In this document: in pieces, positions 17,930 to 30,152 of the stretch
How positions within the stretch are numbered: position 1 is the first letter of the stretch
Layout of the letters: every line of letters starts with the position of its first letter
Assembly (NCBI RefSeq): GCF_004798585.1
Contig: NZ_PPXQ01000003.1
Location: 186,001-250,000 of the forward strand
Source of the DNA: Massilia sp. Mn16-1_5
Lineage (GTDB): Bacteria > Pseudomonadota > Gammaproteobacteria > Burkholderiales > Burkholderiaceae_D
Direction: 5' to 3'
Length of the DNA: 64,000 nucleotides
Notes under the pieces: model-generated
The model's database searches: none
Seen by the model: the letters and a program-made list of their open reading frames with translations, nothing else
Told to the model about the DNA's origin: nothing
Program-made: the position numbers and the translations under genes

Positions 17930-19615
17930 ATGCCTGATCAGCCGCGCTACAACAGCCGTTCCCGCAACGTCACCGAAGGCGTCGCCCGCAGCCCGAACCG
18001 CTCGATGTACTACGCGATGGGTTATCGGGAAGAAGACTTCGGTAAACCCATGATTGGCGTCGCCAACGCCCACTCGACCATCACGCCCTGCAACTCCGGC
18101 CTGCAAAAACTGGCCGACGCCGCGGTCGCCACGGTGAAAGCCAGCGGCGCCAACCCGCAGGTGTTCGGCACGCCGACCATTTCCGACGGCATGTCGATGG
18201 GCACCGAGGGCATGAAGTTTTCGCTGATCTCGCGCGAAGTCATTGCCGACTGCATCGAAACCTGCGTCAACGGCCAGTGGATGGACGGCGTCGTCGTCAT
18301 CGGCGGCTGCGACAAGAACATGCCGGGCGGGATGATCGCGCTGGCACGCGCGAACGTGCCGGGCATTTACGTCTACGGCGGCACGATCAAGCCGGGCCAC
18401 TGGAAGGGAAAGGACCTGACCATCGTCTCGAGCTTCGAGGCGGTCGGCGAATTCACGGCCGGGCGCATGAGCCAGGAAGACTTCCAGGGGATCGAGCGCA
18501 ATGCCTGTCCCTCGTCCGGTTCCTGCGGCGGCATGTACACGGCGAACACGATGTCGTCCTCCTTCGAGGCGCTGGGCATGTCGCTGCTGTATTCCTCGAC
18601 CATGGCCAATCCGGACGAGGAAAAAGTCGCGTCCTGCGCCGAGTCGGCGCGCGTACTGGTGGAAGCCGTGAAACGCGATCTGAAGCCGCGCGACATCATC
18701 ACTCGACAATCGATCGAGAACGCGGTGTCCCTGATCATGGCGACCGGCGGCTCGACCAACGCCGTGCTGCATTACCTAGCGATTGCCCACGCCGCCGACG
18801 TGCCGTGGACGCTGGACGATTTCGAGGCCGTACGGCGCAAGGTGCCGGTGATCTGCAACCTGAAGCCATCCGGCCAGTATGTCGCGACCGACCTGCACAA
18901 GGCGGGTGGCGTGCCGCAAGTGATGAAGCTGCTGCTCGACGCCGGCCTGCTGCACGGCGACTGCATCACGATCACCGGCCGCACGCTGGCCGAGGAACTG
19001 GCGGACGTGCCGGGCGTGCCGCGCGCGGACCAGGACGTGATCCGGCCCATCTCCCAAGCCCTGTATGCCCAGGGACACCTGGCTATCCTGAAAGGCAATT
19101 TGTCGCCGGAAGGGGCGGTGGCGAAAATCACTGGCCTGAAACATCCCGCGATCACTGGGCCCGCCCGCGTCTTCGACGACGAAGACTCGGCAATGGACGC
19201 CATCCTCGGCGACCGCATCCGGCCCGGCGACGTGCTGGTGCTACGCTACCTCGGCCCGAAGGGTGGGCCGGGCATGCCGGAAATGCTGGCGCCGACCGGC
19301 GCCCTGATCGGCAAGGGCCTCGGCGAATCGGTGGGCTTGATTACCGACGGCCGCTTCTCGGGCGGCACCTGGGGTATGGTGGTCGGACACGTCTCGCCGG
19401 AAGCCTTCGAGGGCGGCACGATCGCGCTGGTGCAGGAAGGCGATTCGGTGACGATCGATGCGAACCGGCTCCTGATCCAGCTGAACGTGGCGGACGAGGA
19501 GCTGGCACGCCGGCGCGCCGCCTGGACCCGGCCGGCCCCGCGCTACACGCGCGGGGTGCTGGCCAAGTTCGCGGCGCTGGCCTCGAGCGCGAGCAAGGGC
19601 GCGGTGACGGGGTAA
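17930..19615 (+). CDS. ilvD: Dihydroxy-acid dehydratase IlvD
   Basis: 561 residues. Dehydrates 2,3-dihydroxy-3-methylvalerate and -isovalerate in isoleucine/valine biosynthesis using an iron-sulfur cluster. The IlvD/Edd family signatures are [13 protein letters not shown] and [19 protein letters not shown], which supply cluster-ligand Cys, and [20 protein letters not shown] near the C-terminus. Length matches the roughly 560-residue [2Fe-2S] group. The upstream LysR-type gene probably regulates it. It converges on the PAS kinase gene with a 4-bp gap. Confidence 0.96.
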   Translation: MPDQPRYNSRSRNVTEGVARSPNRSMYYAMGYREEDFGKPMIGVANAHSTITPCNSGLQKLADAAVATVKASGANPQVFGTPTISDGMSMGTEGMKFSLISREVIADCIETCVNGQWMDGVVVIGGCDKNMPGGMIALARANVPGIYVYGGTIKPGHWKGKDLTIVSSFEAVGEFTAGRMSQEDFQGIERNACPSSGSCGGMYTANTMSSSFEALGMSLLYSSTMANPDEEKVASCAESARVLVEAVKRDLKPRDIITRQSIENAVSLIMATGGSTNAVLHYLAIAHAADVPWTLDDFEAVRRKVPVICNLKPSGQYVATDLHKAGGVPQVMKLLLDAGLLHGDCITITGRTLAEELADVPGVPRADQDVIRPISQALYAQGHLAILKGNLSPEGAVAKITGLKHPAITGPARVFDDEDSAMDAILGDRIRPGDVLVLRYLGPKGGPGMPEMLAPTGALIGKGLGESVGLITDGRFSGGTWGMVVGHVSPEAFEGGTIALVQEGDSVTIDANRLLIQLNVADEELARRRAAWTRPAPRYTRGVLAKFAALASSASKGAVTG

Positions 19616-19619
19616 AGAC

Positions 19620-20792
19620 TTATCTGCGCCCGTCCAGCGGTTCCGGCGCCGATCCCGCCGGCCTCTTCAAGGGAATGCGAATGCTGAATTCGCTTCCCTT
19701 GCCCGGCCCTTCGCTGCGTACCTCGACCGTTCCCTGATGCAGGCTGACGATCTCGCGCACCACGGCCAGGCCAATCCCGAGCCCGGCGCCGCGGCCCGCA
19801 TGCGCGTCCTCGGCCTGGGTGAAGACGTTGAAAATATGCGGCAAGAGTTCGGCGCTGATGCCCTGGCCGTTGTCCTTCACGTAGCACAGGAAATGGGTCT
19901 GGTCGGTAGTGGCTTTCAGCCAGATGCTGCCGCCGCCGGGCGTGTACTTGATGGCATTGTTCATCAGGTTCGTCATCACCTGCTGCAGGCGGCGCGGATC
20001 GACTTCGATCTCGATCGGCACCGAGGGTACGATCGAGCGGATGTGCAGGCCCTTGGCCTGGGCGGCCGGGCAGCAGCTGTCGAGCACTTCCTGGATAAAA
20101 GCCTGCAGCTGGACCGTTTCGTAGGCGATGCTCATCTTGCCGGCCTGGACCCGCGTCAGGTCGACCAGGTCTTCCACCAGGCGCTCGAGGAAGCCGACCT
20201 GGCGGTCCATGATCTTGATCGGGTATTCGAAGCGCGCGTGCTGCTCGGGCGAGCGCTTGAGCAATTCGAGCGCCGTCTTCAGCGGCGAAAGGGGATTGCG
20301 CAGCTCGTGCGCGATGGTGCCGATGAACACATCCTTTTCGCTCTGGCGGGCGTTGCATTCCTGCAGAATGTTTTCCAGGTATTTCATGCGCGCGCGCAGG
20401 TGGGTGGCGTCGCGAAAGATCTTGACGAAGCCGCAAGGCTCGCCGGCTGCATCCCTGAGCATGATGCTGACGCCGCTGGCCCAGAAGCGCGAGCCGTCCT
20501 TGCGCATGTGCCAGCGCTCGTCCTCGCCGGCGCCGAGCAGGCGCGCCATGTTGGCTTCGTGTTCGTCGAGCTTGCGGTCGCGGTCTTCGGGCACGAAGAT
20601 CGTCGCGATCGGCTGGCCCAGCAGTTCCTGGGCCGTCCAGCCGGTGATGGTATGTGCGCCTTCGTTCCAGCCCGTAATGCGGCGTTCGATGTCGTAGAAC
20701 ATCACGCCGTACTGCTGCGTGCCCTCCAGCATAAGGCGCGTCAGCGCGGCGGCTTGCTCCTCGGTCCAGTGGCTGGTCAACACATCCTGCAT
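19620..20792 (-). CDS. PAS domain sensor histidine kinase
   Basis: 390 residues, apparently soluble. The N-terminal PAS/PAC domain (about 20-140) includes GVMFYDIERRITGWNEGA and WTAQELLGQPI. HisKA follows, with the phospho-accepting His in IGTIAHELRNPLSPLK. The HATPase domain shows an N box (QVMTNLMNNAIKYT), G1 (DNGQGIS) and G2 (GLGIGLAVV). No response regulator is adjacent, so the partner is elsewhere. PAS proteins of this type often bind heme, flavin or small ligands; no cofactor residue can be assigned here. Confidence 0.93.
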   Translation of the reverse strand: MQDVLTSHWTEEQAAALTRLMLEGTQQYGVMFYDIERRITGWNEGAHTITGWTAQELLGQPIATIFVPEDRDRKLDEHEANMARLLGAGEDERWHMRKDGSRFWASGVSIMLRDAAGEPCGFVKIFRDATHLRARMKYLENILQECNARQSEKDVFIGTIAHELRNPLSPLKTALELLKRSPEQHARFEYPIKIMDRQVGFLERLVEDLVDLTRVQAGKMSIAYETVQLQAFIQEVLDSCCPAAQAKGLHIRSIVPSVPIEIEVDPRRLQQVMTNLMNNAIKYTPGGGSIWLKATTDQTHFLCYVKDNGQGISAELLPHIFNVFTQAEDAHAGRGAGLGIGLAVVREIVSLHQGTVEVRSEGPGKGSEFSIRIPLKRPAGSAPEPLDGRR

Positions 20793-20873
20793 GCGCGGTT
20801 CCCGTATGTAGCGTGGTCATTCATTCTACATAAACGGTATCGGCTACGGCTTTAGCTTGCTAGCAGGTAATAT

Positions 20874-21095
20874 TTAGCGCTTGTCGAAGGAATTCTTGAC
20901 GCGCGCCTTGCGCCGCTTGTCGTCCTCGTCGTGGGCCTTTTTCTTGTCCCAGCCGAGCAGGGTTTCCACGTATTCGAACCAAACGAAGGCGAATACCATC
21001 AGGGCGACGATCCACCACCAGGACAGCTCGGCAAAGCGCCAGACTTCAAAAAAACGCAGCGCGACGAGCGCGGCAATCAACAGGATCAAAGGCAT
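20874..21095 (-). CDS. Small Trp-rich membrane protein (TIGR04438-type)
   Basis: 73 residues. Two hydrophobic segments (about 1-15 and 25-44) with five Trp residues, including the run SWWWIV, and a strongly charged C-terminal tail (DKKKAHDEDDKRRKARVK). This matches the small Trp-rich protein family of betaproteobacteria. Function is unknown. It is divergent from the cytochrome c gene. Confidence 0.8.
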   Translation of the reverse strand: MPLILLIAALVALRFFEVWRFAELSWWWIVALMVFAFVWFEYVETLLGWDKKKAHDEDDKRRKARVKNSFDKR

Positions 21096-21267
21096 GTCAT
21101 TCTCCAGAATCCGGCCATCTTACAAATAAAATAGTGCTCTGTGGCAAAATATGGCAGGACCGTGGAAACCGTACAACCACAAAACGTAAGCGAGGTTACA
21201 GAGTGTGACAAGGGTCTTCGCTCGACGGAAACGCGGTAGAATGCAAGCATTACACATGGAGAGTCAG

Positions 21268-21576
21268 ATGAAACGTTCTTTGGTCTTGTGCGGTCTGTTG
21301 TCGGTCCTGGCATCGTCGAGCGCTTTCGCGCAAGCCGACCTGGCAAAAGCGAAGAATTGCATGGCCTGCCACGCAGTCGGCACCAAACTGGTCGGTCCAG
21401 CCTACAAGGATGTGGCGGCTAAATACGCCGGTCAAAAAGGCGCGGAAGACAAGCTGGTCGCCAAAGTCATGAAGGGCGGTTCCGGCGCCTGGGGCCCGGT
21501 CCCGATGCCGGCCAATCCACAGGTGAGCGAAGCGGAAGCGCGCAGCCTGGTGAAGTGGGTGCTCGCAACCAAGTAA
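21268..21576 (+). CDS. Periplasmic class I cytochrome c (c551/c552 type)
   Basis: 102 residues. Signal peptide ends near SSSAFAQ. The heme attachment motif is CMACH (NCMACHAVG), and the distal Met ligand lies in GPVPMPANPQ before the C-terminal helix SEAEARSLVKWVLATK. Carries electrons in the periplasm, for example between the bc1 complex and terminal reductases. The ATG at 21268 follows GGAGAG. It is a single-gene unit with its own terminator. Confidence 0.95.
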   Translation: MKRSLVLCGLLSVLASSSAFAQADLAKAKNCMACHAVGTKLVGPAYKDVAAKYAGQKGAEDKLVAKVMKGGSGAWGPVPMPANPQVSEAEARSLVKWVLATK

Positions 21577-21600
21577 GCCGAGGGGCAGCCTCGATAAAAA

Positions 21601-21630
21601 AGCGCGCCGGCAATGCCAGGCGCGCTTTTT
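21601..21630 (+). terminator. Rho-independent terminator after cytochrome c gene
   Basis: AGCGCGCC and GGCGCGCT pair around a small inner GGCAATGCC hairpin, followed by TTTTT. Flanking A and T runs allow it to serve the convergent binding-protein gene as well. Confidence 0.8.
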
Positions 21631-21654
21631 GTTTTCCAGGAGTACGGAACCGCC

Positions 21655-22785
21655 TCAGCGGATCACCTCCATCTTGCTGCGCTTGCCGCCCTTGAAGGTG
21701 TACAGGGTCAGGGCGCCGTTGTTGATGTCGCCGCTCTGGTCGAAGGCGATCTGGCCGGTCACGCCCTTGTAGTTGATCTTCTTGAGTTCCGGCAGGTACT
21801 TGGCCGGCTCGACCGAGTTCGCTTTCTGCATGGCCGCCGCCATCACCATCACCGCATCGTAGACGTAGGGCGCATACAGCTGCACGTCGACCCCGGTCTT
21901 CTGCTTGAAGCGGGCGCGGAAGTCGGCCATCGCTTTTTCTTCGTCGCCCGTCACGCCGCCGGCCTCGGCGCAAATCACCTTGCCTTCGCCGACCGCATCG
22001 CCCGCCAGGCGGCCCAGCGATTCGGTGCAGATGCCGTCGCCGCCCATGAAGCGGGCGTCGATGCCGAGCGCCTTCATCTGTTTCAGCATCGGACCGCCGA
22101 CCGAATCCATGCCGCCGAAGAAGACCAGGTCCGGCTTCTTGGCGCGGATCGAGGTCAGGATGGCCGTGTAGTCGGTGGCCGTGGCGCTGGTGAATTCCTT
22201 GCCGACGATTTTCACGCCGGGACCCTTGGCACCCTTCAGGAATTCGGTCGCCACGCCCTGGCCGTAAGTCGTGCGGTCATCGATGACGGCGATGTTCTTC
22301 GCCTTCAGCGTGTCCACCGCGTACTTGCCCAGCGTGCCGCCCAGCTTGGCGTCGTTCGCGACCACGCGGAAGGCGCCCGGGAAGCGCTGCTTGGTGTACT
22401 GGGTGGCGGTGGTGGCCGGCGAAATCTGCGGGATGCCGGCGTCGTTGTAGATCTTCGATGCAGGCACGCTGGTGCCCGAGTTCAGGTGGCCGATGACGCC
22501 CTTGACCTTGGCGTCGACCAGCTTCTGCGCCACGGCCGTGCCTTGCTTCGGATCCGAGGCATCGTCCTCGGCCACCAGCTGCAGCGTGACCTTCTGGCCG
22601 TTGACGACAAAACCTTTTGCGTTGAGCTCGTCGATCGCCATGCGCGCGGCGTTCTCGTTGTCCTTGCCGAGGTGCGAATTCGGGCCGGAGACCGGGCCGA
22701 CGTGGCCGATCTTGACGACCTGCTGGGCGCTGGCGTTGGCAGCGAACAGCATCGCGACGGCGAGGGGAATGAGCTTGGTGGTCAT
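21655..22785 (-). CDS. Branched-chain amino acid ABC transporter substrate-binding protein (LivJ-like)
   Basis: 376 residues from the ATG at 22785, preceded by TGGAGAA. Signal peptide (LAVAMLFAANASAQ) and a type I periplasmic binding fold: VKIGHVGPVSGPNSHLGKDN, AEDDASDPKQGTAVAQKLV, VIGHLNSGTSVPASKIYN. It captures leucine/isoleucine/valine or related amino acids in the periplasm. No permease or ATPase genes are adjacent, so it is an orphan binding protein serving a distant transporter. Longer in-frame upstream starts would remove the signal peptide from the N-terminus. Confidence 0.93.
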   Translation of the reverse strand: MTTKLIPLAVAMLFAANASAQQVVKIGHVGPVSGPNSHLGKDNENAARMAIDELNAKGFVVNGQKVTLQLVAEDDASDPKQGTAVAQKLVDAKVKGVIGHLNSGTSVPASKIYNDAGIPQISPATTATQYTKQRFPGAFRVVANDAKLGGTLGKYAVDTLKAKNIAVIDDRTTYGQGVATEFLKGAKGPGVKIVGKEFTSATATDYTAILTSIRAKKPDLVFFGGMDSVGGPMLKQMKALGIDARFMGGDGICTESLGRLAGDAVGEGKVICAEAGGVTGDEEKAMADFRARFKQKTGVDVQLYAPYVYDAVMVMAAAMQKANSVEPAKYLPELKKINYKGVTGQIAFDQSGDINNGALTLYTFKGGKRSKMEVIR

Positions 22786-23008
22786 ACGTTCTCCAAAATG
22801 GTGGGGATGACGAGCGCCCGATTCACCGCCGGCGGACGCCTGTTGCGATTGATGCAGCAGAGCAAAGGTACAACAATTTGGAGAGGGAGGAAAGCGGTAT
22901 TGCGAGGGGTGGGCATGCGTGGTGCGTATGCATGAATTCACGCACCGTTTGAAGGCGAAATTGGACGCCGGCGCACCGGTTGAGGGGGGCGTAGAGACCG
23001 CCCGTAGG

Positions 23009-23386
23009 TCAGCTTTTTTGGCCGAACTGGATTGCTGCGACTTGCTGGGCGACGACCTGCTCGACCGCCTGGCGCAGGCCGATGTGGATCTGGTCGCCAG
23101 CCGAGGCAAGGGCATTGCGCACGACCGCATCGATCTGTGGCTGCAGCTGCGCGACAACGCGCTCGACGATGCGGCTTTCGAGCTCGTCCCAGTTCGGTTC
23201 GGGCTGCGGCTGCAGGGCTGCAGGTGCGGCAGCTTCGACTGGCGCCTCCGCCTCCGCCAATTCCTCCGCCACGGCAATCGCCGCTTCCGCCTCGGCCTGT
23301 CCAGCCTCGGCCGGCGTCACCACGGGCTCCAGCACAACTTCAGTCAACACGGGAATGCTGCTATCGAAGGCTGGATTCTGGCTCAT
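23009..23386 (-). CDS. DUF2486-type protein
   Basis: 125 residues. An Ala/Glu-rich disordered region (about 20-70) is followed by a conserved amphipathic C-terminal part (WDELESRIVERVVAQLQPQI, then a Gln-rich end). This is the DUF2486 family of Burkholderiales, commonly next to holC. The start overlaps the holC stop (ATGA). Function is unknown. Confidence 0.8.
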   Translation of the reverse strand: MSQNPAFDSSIPVLTEVVLEPVVTPAEAGQAEAEAAIAVAEELAEAEAPVEAAAPAALQPQPEPNWDELESRIVERVVAQLQPQIDAVVRNALASAGDQIHIGLRQAVEQVVAQQVAAIQFGQKS

Positions 23387-23808
23387 GATTGTCCTGCGAC
23401 GAAGTGGGTGAGCGGATAGGACTGCTTTTTATAGGCGACGTAGCGCTGGCGCCCGGCGGCGGCGTCGCTCTCGTCGGTGGAGATGATTTCGAACACGCGT
23501 GCGAACTGGGCAAAGGTGCTGGGCGTGCGGCGCGTGAGGTTGACCAGCATGTCGTGGTGCGGCAGGGCCGCCTCTTCGCTGGCGGTGATGATGATCGGGG
23601 TTTCGGGCGCAAGCGGATCGTCGGCCATCACATGCGGCAGGAAATCGATGTTCGACAGCGTCCACAGCGCCTCGTTCAGGGCCGCGGCCTGGGCGTCGTC
23701 CTCGGCCAGCAGGACGATTTTAGCCTTCGACGAGTAGGCCTTGCGCGCCAGGCGGCAGGCATAGGCGAGCTTGTCGGGGATATTGGTGTGAAAGTCGATC
23801 CGTGTCAT
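23383..23808 (-). CDS. holC: DNA polymerase III chi subunit HolC
   Basis: 141 residues. Chi links the clamp loader to single-strand binding protein. Family features are MTRIDFHTNIPDKLAYACRL, the central VLLAEDDAQAAALNEALWT and FLPHVMADDPLAPETPIIIT, and the C-terminal YKKQSYPLTHF. It is the first gene of a two-gene unit with the DUF2486-type protein. The usual upstream partner pepA is absent here. Confidence 0.93.
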   Translation of the reverse strand: MTRIDFHTNIPDKLAYACRLARKAYSSKAKIVLLAEDDAQAAALNEALWTLSNIDFLPHVMADDPLAPETPIIITASEEAALPHHDMLVNLTRRTPSTFAQFARVFEIISTDESDAAAGRQRYVAYKKQSYPLTHFVAGQS

Positions 23809-23900
23809 GGATCAGATTGTAAACCGGAGGGACGAAAGGCGGTTGGTTTGCGTCGCTGCGCACCGGCGAACTTATCGCCGGTGCGCAGGTCTTCGAACGC

Positions 23901-25985
23901 TTACGCGTTCATGCCATTGTGGCGCAGCAGAGCGTCGATCGACGGCTCCCGGCCCCGGAAGGCTTTGAACGATTCCAGCGCCGGACGCGAACCGCCCACC
24001 GCCAGGATCTCGCGCTGGAAGCGCCGGCCCGTTTCCGCCGACAGTTCTCCACCGCCGGCTTCGATCGCTTCCTCGAAAGCGGCATAGGCGTCGGCCGACA
24101 GCACTTCCGCCCACTTGTAGCTGTAGTAGCCCGCCGCATAGCCCCCGGCAAAGATGTGGCCGAAGGAGTGCTGGAAGCGGTTGAAGGACGGCGGGATCAG
24201 TACCGAGAATTTACTCCGCACGTCGTCGATCAGTTCCTGCACGCTGCGCTGGCTGTTCGGATCGAAGTCGTAGTGCAGGTGCATGTCGATCAGCGAGAAC
24301 TCCACCTGGCGCAGGGTCTGCATGCCCGACTGGAAGTTCTTTGCGGCGAGCATCTTGTCGTAGAGCGCGCGCGGCAGCGGTTCGCCGGTGCGGAAGTGCG
24401 CGGTCATGCCTTGCAGCACGTCCCACTCCCAGCAGAAGTTTTCCATGAACTGCGAAGGCAGCTCGACCGCATCCCATTCGACGCCCGAGATGCCCGACAC
24501 CGACAACTCCTCGACTTCGGTTAGCATGTGGTGCAGGCCGTGGCCGAATTCGTGGAACAGCGTGGTGACTTCGTCATGCGTGAAGAGCGAGGGCTGCAGC
24601 TTGCCGTCGACGCTGGCCGGCGGCGTGAAGTTGCAGGTCAGATAGGCGACCGGCGTCTGCACGATGCCGCCCGTCGTCATGCGGCGGCCGCGCGCGTCGT
24701 CCATCCAGGCGCCCTGGCCCTTGCCGGCACGCGCGTACAGGTCGAAATAGAACTGGCCGACCAGCTGGCCGTCGCGTTCGATGCGGTAGAAGCGCACGTC
24801 CGGATGCCAGACCGGCGCGGTATCCGGGCGGATCTCTACCGAGAACAGCGATTGCACGACCTTGAACAGGCCCTCGATCACCTTCGGCTCAGGGAAATAT
24901 TCCTTCACCTCCTGCGCCGAGAAGGCGTAGCGCTTCTCTCTCAGCTTTTCCGAGGCGTAGGCCACGTCCCAGGCCTGCATGTCCGCGATACCCAGCTCGT
25001 CCTTGGCAAAGGCGCGCAGCTCGGCGAGATCCTTCTCGGCGAACGGACGCGCGCGGCGCGCCAGGTCCTCCAGGAAGGAAATCACATGTTCCGGGCTCTC
25101 GGCCATCTTTGGCACCAGCGACACTTCGGCGAAGTTGCGGTAGTCGAGCAATTTCGCTTCCTCGTCGCGCAGTTTCAGCAGCTGGGCGATGTTCGAGCTG
25201 TTGTCCCATTTCTCCAGTTCGCTGAACACGGCGCCCATGTCCGAGGCCTTGGTGGCGCTGGCGCGATAAATCGTTTCGCGCAGCTGGCGGTTGTCGGCGA
25301 ATTGCAGGACCGGGAAGTAGGAGGGGAAGTGCAGGGTGAACTGGTAGCCGCTCTTGCCGGCCGCTTCCGCCGCGGCTTTCGCTGCGGCCTTGGCGTCCTT
25401 GGGCAGGCCGGCCAGTTCGCTTTCGTTCTCGACGATCAGCTTGTAGTCGTTGGTGGCGTCGAGCACGTTTTCCGAGAAGCGCGTCGAAATCGCCGCATGC
25501 TGTTCCTGGATCGCGGCAAAGCGTTCCTTTTTATCCGCCGGCAGCTCGGCGCCGCCCAAACGGAAGTCGCGCAGGGCGTTCTCGACGATGCGTTGACGGG
25601 CCGGGCTCAGGCTGTCGTAATCGGCGCCGGCGCGGATGGCCTTGTACTTGTCGAACAGGACTTCGTTCTGGCCGAGGGTGGTCCAGAACTCGGTCACCTT
25701 CGGCTGGTTCTCGTTGTAGGTGGCGCGCAGTTCCGGCGTGTCGGCCACGTGGTTCAGGTGGTTGACGATGCCCCAGGCGCGGCCGAGACGCTCGGTCGCT
25801 TCCTCGAGCGGCACCACGAAATTGTCCCAGGTTACGTTGTCGCTCGGGGCTTCGAGCCTGGCGACGACGTCGGTGGCTTCCTTGATCAGTTGCTCGATGG
25901 CCGGCGTGACATGTTCCGGGTGGAACGAATCGAAGCGTGGCAGGCCCGAGAAATCAAGAAGGGAATTGCTGGTATCAATGCTCAT
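23901..25985 (-). CDS. prlC: M3 family oligopeptidase A (PrlC)
   Basis: 694 residues from the ATG at 25985. Cytoplasmic zinc metallopeptidase that degrades short peptides, including cleaved signal peptides. The zinc motif HEFGH (VTTLFHEFGHGLHHML) is at about residue 480, with the downstream Glu region SGVEWDAVELPSQFMENFCW. Length fits OpdA/PrlC. It follows folD by 20 bp in the same direction, so the two form an operon. A strong hairpin (23858-23886) follows the stop. Confidence 0.95.
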   Translation of the reverse strand: MSIDTSNSLLDFSGLPRFDSFHPEHVTPAIEQLIKEATDVVARLEAPSDNVTWDNFVVPLEEATERLGRAWGIVNHLNHVADTPELRATYNENQPKVTEFWTTLGQNEVLFDKYKAIRAGADYDSLSPARQRIVENALRDFRLGGAELPADKKERFAAIQEQHAAISTRFSENVLDATNDYKLIVENESELAGLPKDAKAAAKAAAEAAGKSGYQFTLHFPSYFPVLQFADNRQLRETIYRASATKASDMGAVFSELEKWDNSSNIAQLLKLRDEEAKLLDYRNFAEVSLVPKMAESPEHVISFLEDLARRARPFAEKDLAELRAFAKDELGIADMQAWDVAYASEKLREKRYAFSAQEVKEYFPEPKVIEGLFKVVQSLFSVEIRPDTAPVWHPDVRFYRIERDGQLVGQFYFDLYARAGKGQGAWMDDARGRRMTTGGIVQTPVAYLTCNFTPPASVDGKLQPSLFTHDEVTTLFHEFGHGLHHMLTEVEELSVSGISGVEWDAVELPSQFMENFCWEWDVLQGMTAHFRTGEPLPRALYDKMLAAKNFQSGMQTLRQVEFSLIDMHLHYDFDPNSQRSVQELIDDVRSKFSVLIPPSFNRFQHSFGHIFAGGYAAGYYSYKWAEVLSADAYAAFEEAIEAGGGELSAETGRRFQREILAVGGSRPALESFKAFRGREPSIDALLRHNGMNA

Positions 25986-26005
25986 GGTGTTCCTTCCAAA
26001 AGTGT

Positions 26006-26914
26006 TTATGCAACGCCAGGCTTTGGATCCATTCCCGTGGCCTGGTTCAGCACTTCCTGGCGTTTGCCGAGCACGCGCTCTGCGGACTCGACGGTATTCA
26101 TCAGCAGCATGGTGATCGTCATCGGACCGACGCCGCCCGGCACCGGAGTGATGTGAGCGGCCACTTCGCGCACGCCGGCAAAGTCCACGTCGCCGCACAG
26201 CTTGCCGGCATCGTCGCGGTTCATGCCGACGTCGATCACGATCGCGCCCGGTTTCACCATGTCGGCCGTGACGGTATTGCGGCGGCCGACGGCGGCGACG
26301 ACCACGTCGGCCTGGCGCGTATAGACGCCCAGGTCCGGCGTCGCGCTATGGCAGATGGTGACGGTGGCGTTGGCTTGCAAGAGCAGCAAAGCCATTGGCT
26401 TGCCGACCGTGTTCGAGCGGCCGATCACGACGGCGTGCTTGCCGCGCAGGTCCGTGCCCGTGGATTCGATCAGCTTCATGCAGCCGTACGGGGTGCAGGG
26501 GCGGAAGCCCGGCAGGTTGGCGACCAGTTCGCCGGCCGACAGTACCGAGTAGCCGTCGACGTCCTTGCTGGTGGCGATCGCCTCGATCACCTTGCTCGGA
26601 TTGATATGGCGCGGCAAGGGCATCTGCACCAGGATGCCGTGGATGCTCGGGTCTTCGTTCAGCGCGGCGATGCGGGCCAGCAAGGCGGCCTCGGTGAGAT
26701 CCGCATCGTATTTTTCCAGGACCGAGTGAAAGCCGACGTCGCCGCAGGCCTTGACCTTGTTGCGCACGTAGACCTGGCTGGCCGGGTCTTCGCCAACGAG
26801 GATCACGGCGAGCCCCGGTTGCTGGCCCGCGGCCGTGAGTTTGGCTGCGCGCTCGGCGATTTCGGCACGCAGTTGCTGGGAAAGTTGGACTCCGTCGATC
26901 AGTTGGGCAGGCAT
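26006..26914 (-). CDS. folD: Bifunctional methylenetetrahydrofolate dehydrogenase/cyclohydrolase FolD
   Basis: About 302 residues. Interconverts 5,10-methylene-, methenyl- and 10-formyl-tetrahydrofolate. Signatures are [19 protein letters not shown] (catalytic Lys), [30 protein letters not shown] and the C-terminal [16 protein letters not shown]. The start [15 protein letters not shown] matches usual FolD N-termini; ATG at 26926 and GTG at 26929 are alternatives, and none has a strong ribosome site. It heads a two-gene unit with prlC. Confidence 0.95.
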   Translation of the reverse strand: MPAQLIDGVQLSQQLRAEIAERAAKLTAAGQQPGLAVILVGEDPASQVYVRNKVKACGDVGFHSVLEKYDADLTEAALLARIAALNEDPSIHGILVQMPLPRHINPSKVIEAIATSKDVDGYSVLSAGELVANLPGFRPCTPYGCMKLIESTGTDLRGKHAVVIGRSNTVGKPMALLLLQANATVTICHSATPDLGVYTRQADVVVAAVGRRNTVTADMVKPGAIVIDVGMNRDDAGKLCGDVDFAGVREVAAHITPVPGGVGPMTITMLLMNTVESAERVLGKRQEVLNQATGMDPKPGVA

Positions 26915-27062
26915 GGTGGGGCTCATCACTGGACAAAGATGAAATTATACGGCGCGCAGGGGGAATCACGCGGAATCGCGCGCCGCGCCGGCTGGTTCGT
27001 TGTCATATTTACAGAGTTGGTAGCGATGAGGTGCATGCGTATCCAGGGCGCATAGCTGGGAA

Positions 27063-27172
27063 CCGTAAGGTGGGCGGGTCTCCTGCCCACGCTTTAACGG
27101 ACGTATGAAACTCGCAGCGCCACTGGGCAGGCACCAGTGGAACGCGTGGGCGGCCAGCCGCCCACCTTACGG
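27063..27172. repeat. REP-like paired inverted repeat, diverged copy C
   Basis: Left unit from 27063 and right unit 27143-27172 share CGTAAGGTGGGCGG and its complement but differ in the inner hairpins, so this pair is imperfect. It occupies the gene-free stretch of about 450 bp between folD and aceE; 26930-27062 shows nothing recognisable. The outer motif is a variant of the CGTAGGGTGGG head of copies A and B. Confidence 0.7.
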
Positions 27173-27262
27173 GTATGCCAGACATGGAGCGACAGTAAAA
27201 AAAGCCGGTCGTAGATGCAGTCCGCATGCGCAATTCCATATTATGAAATGATATATCGTAAT

Positions 27263-27291
27263 TTGAAAAAGACCATTTCCACTGGTAGAAT
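27263..27291 (+). promoter_or_regulatory. Probable aceE operon promoter
   Basis: TTGAAA at 27263-27268 and TAGAAT at 27286-27291, spaced 17 bp. The region is AT-rich against a GC-rich background and lies about 90 bp before the aceE start codon. The AT-rich sequence just upstream (27236-27262) may hold a regulator site. Confidence 0.65.
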
Positions 27292-27381
27292 CGCATGGCT
27301 TAATTCTCATTACATGTTCATCAAAACCGCCGCCGGCGATCTGGAGATCGACGTGGGCCACGCAACCAAGGAGACGCACCA

Positions 27382-30075
<2,694 letters not shown>

Positions 30076-30152
30076 TTTGCTCGTGACTGCGTGCCTGCCT
30101 GCTGGTGGGTGCGCGTCAGTGCACGCATACAAAAAATAACGGAGCTAACACT

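Noticed and set aside
21655..23277. N-terminal extension of the branched-chain amino acid binding protein up to 23277
   Set aside because: The extension overlaps the DUF2486 gene, has shadow-like composition and would bury the signal peptide that starts at 22785.
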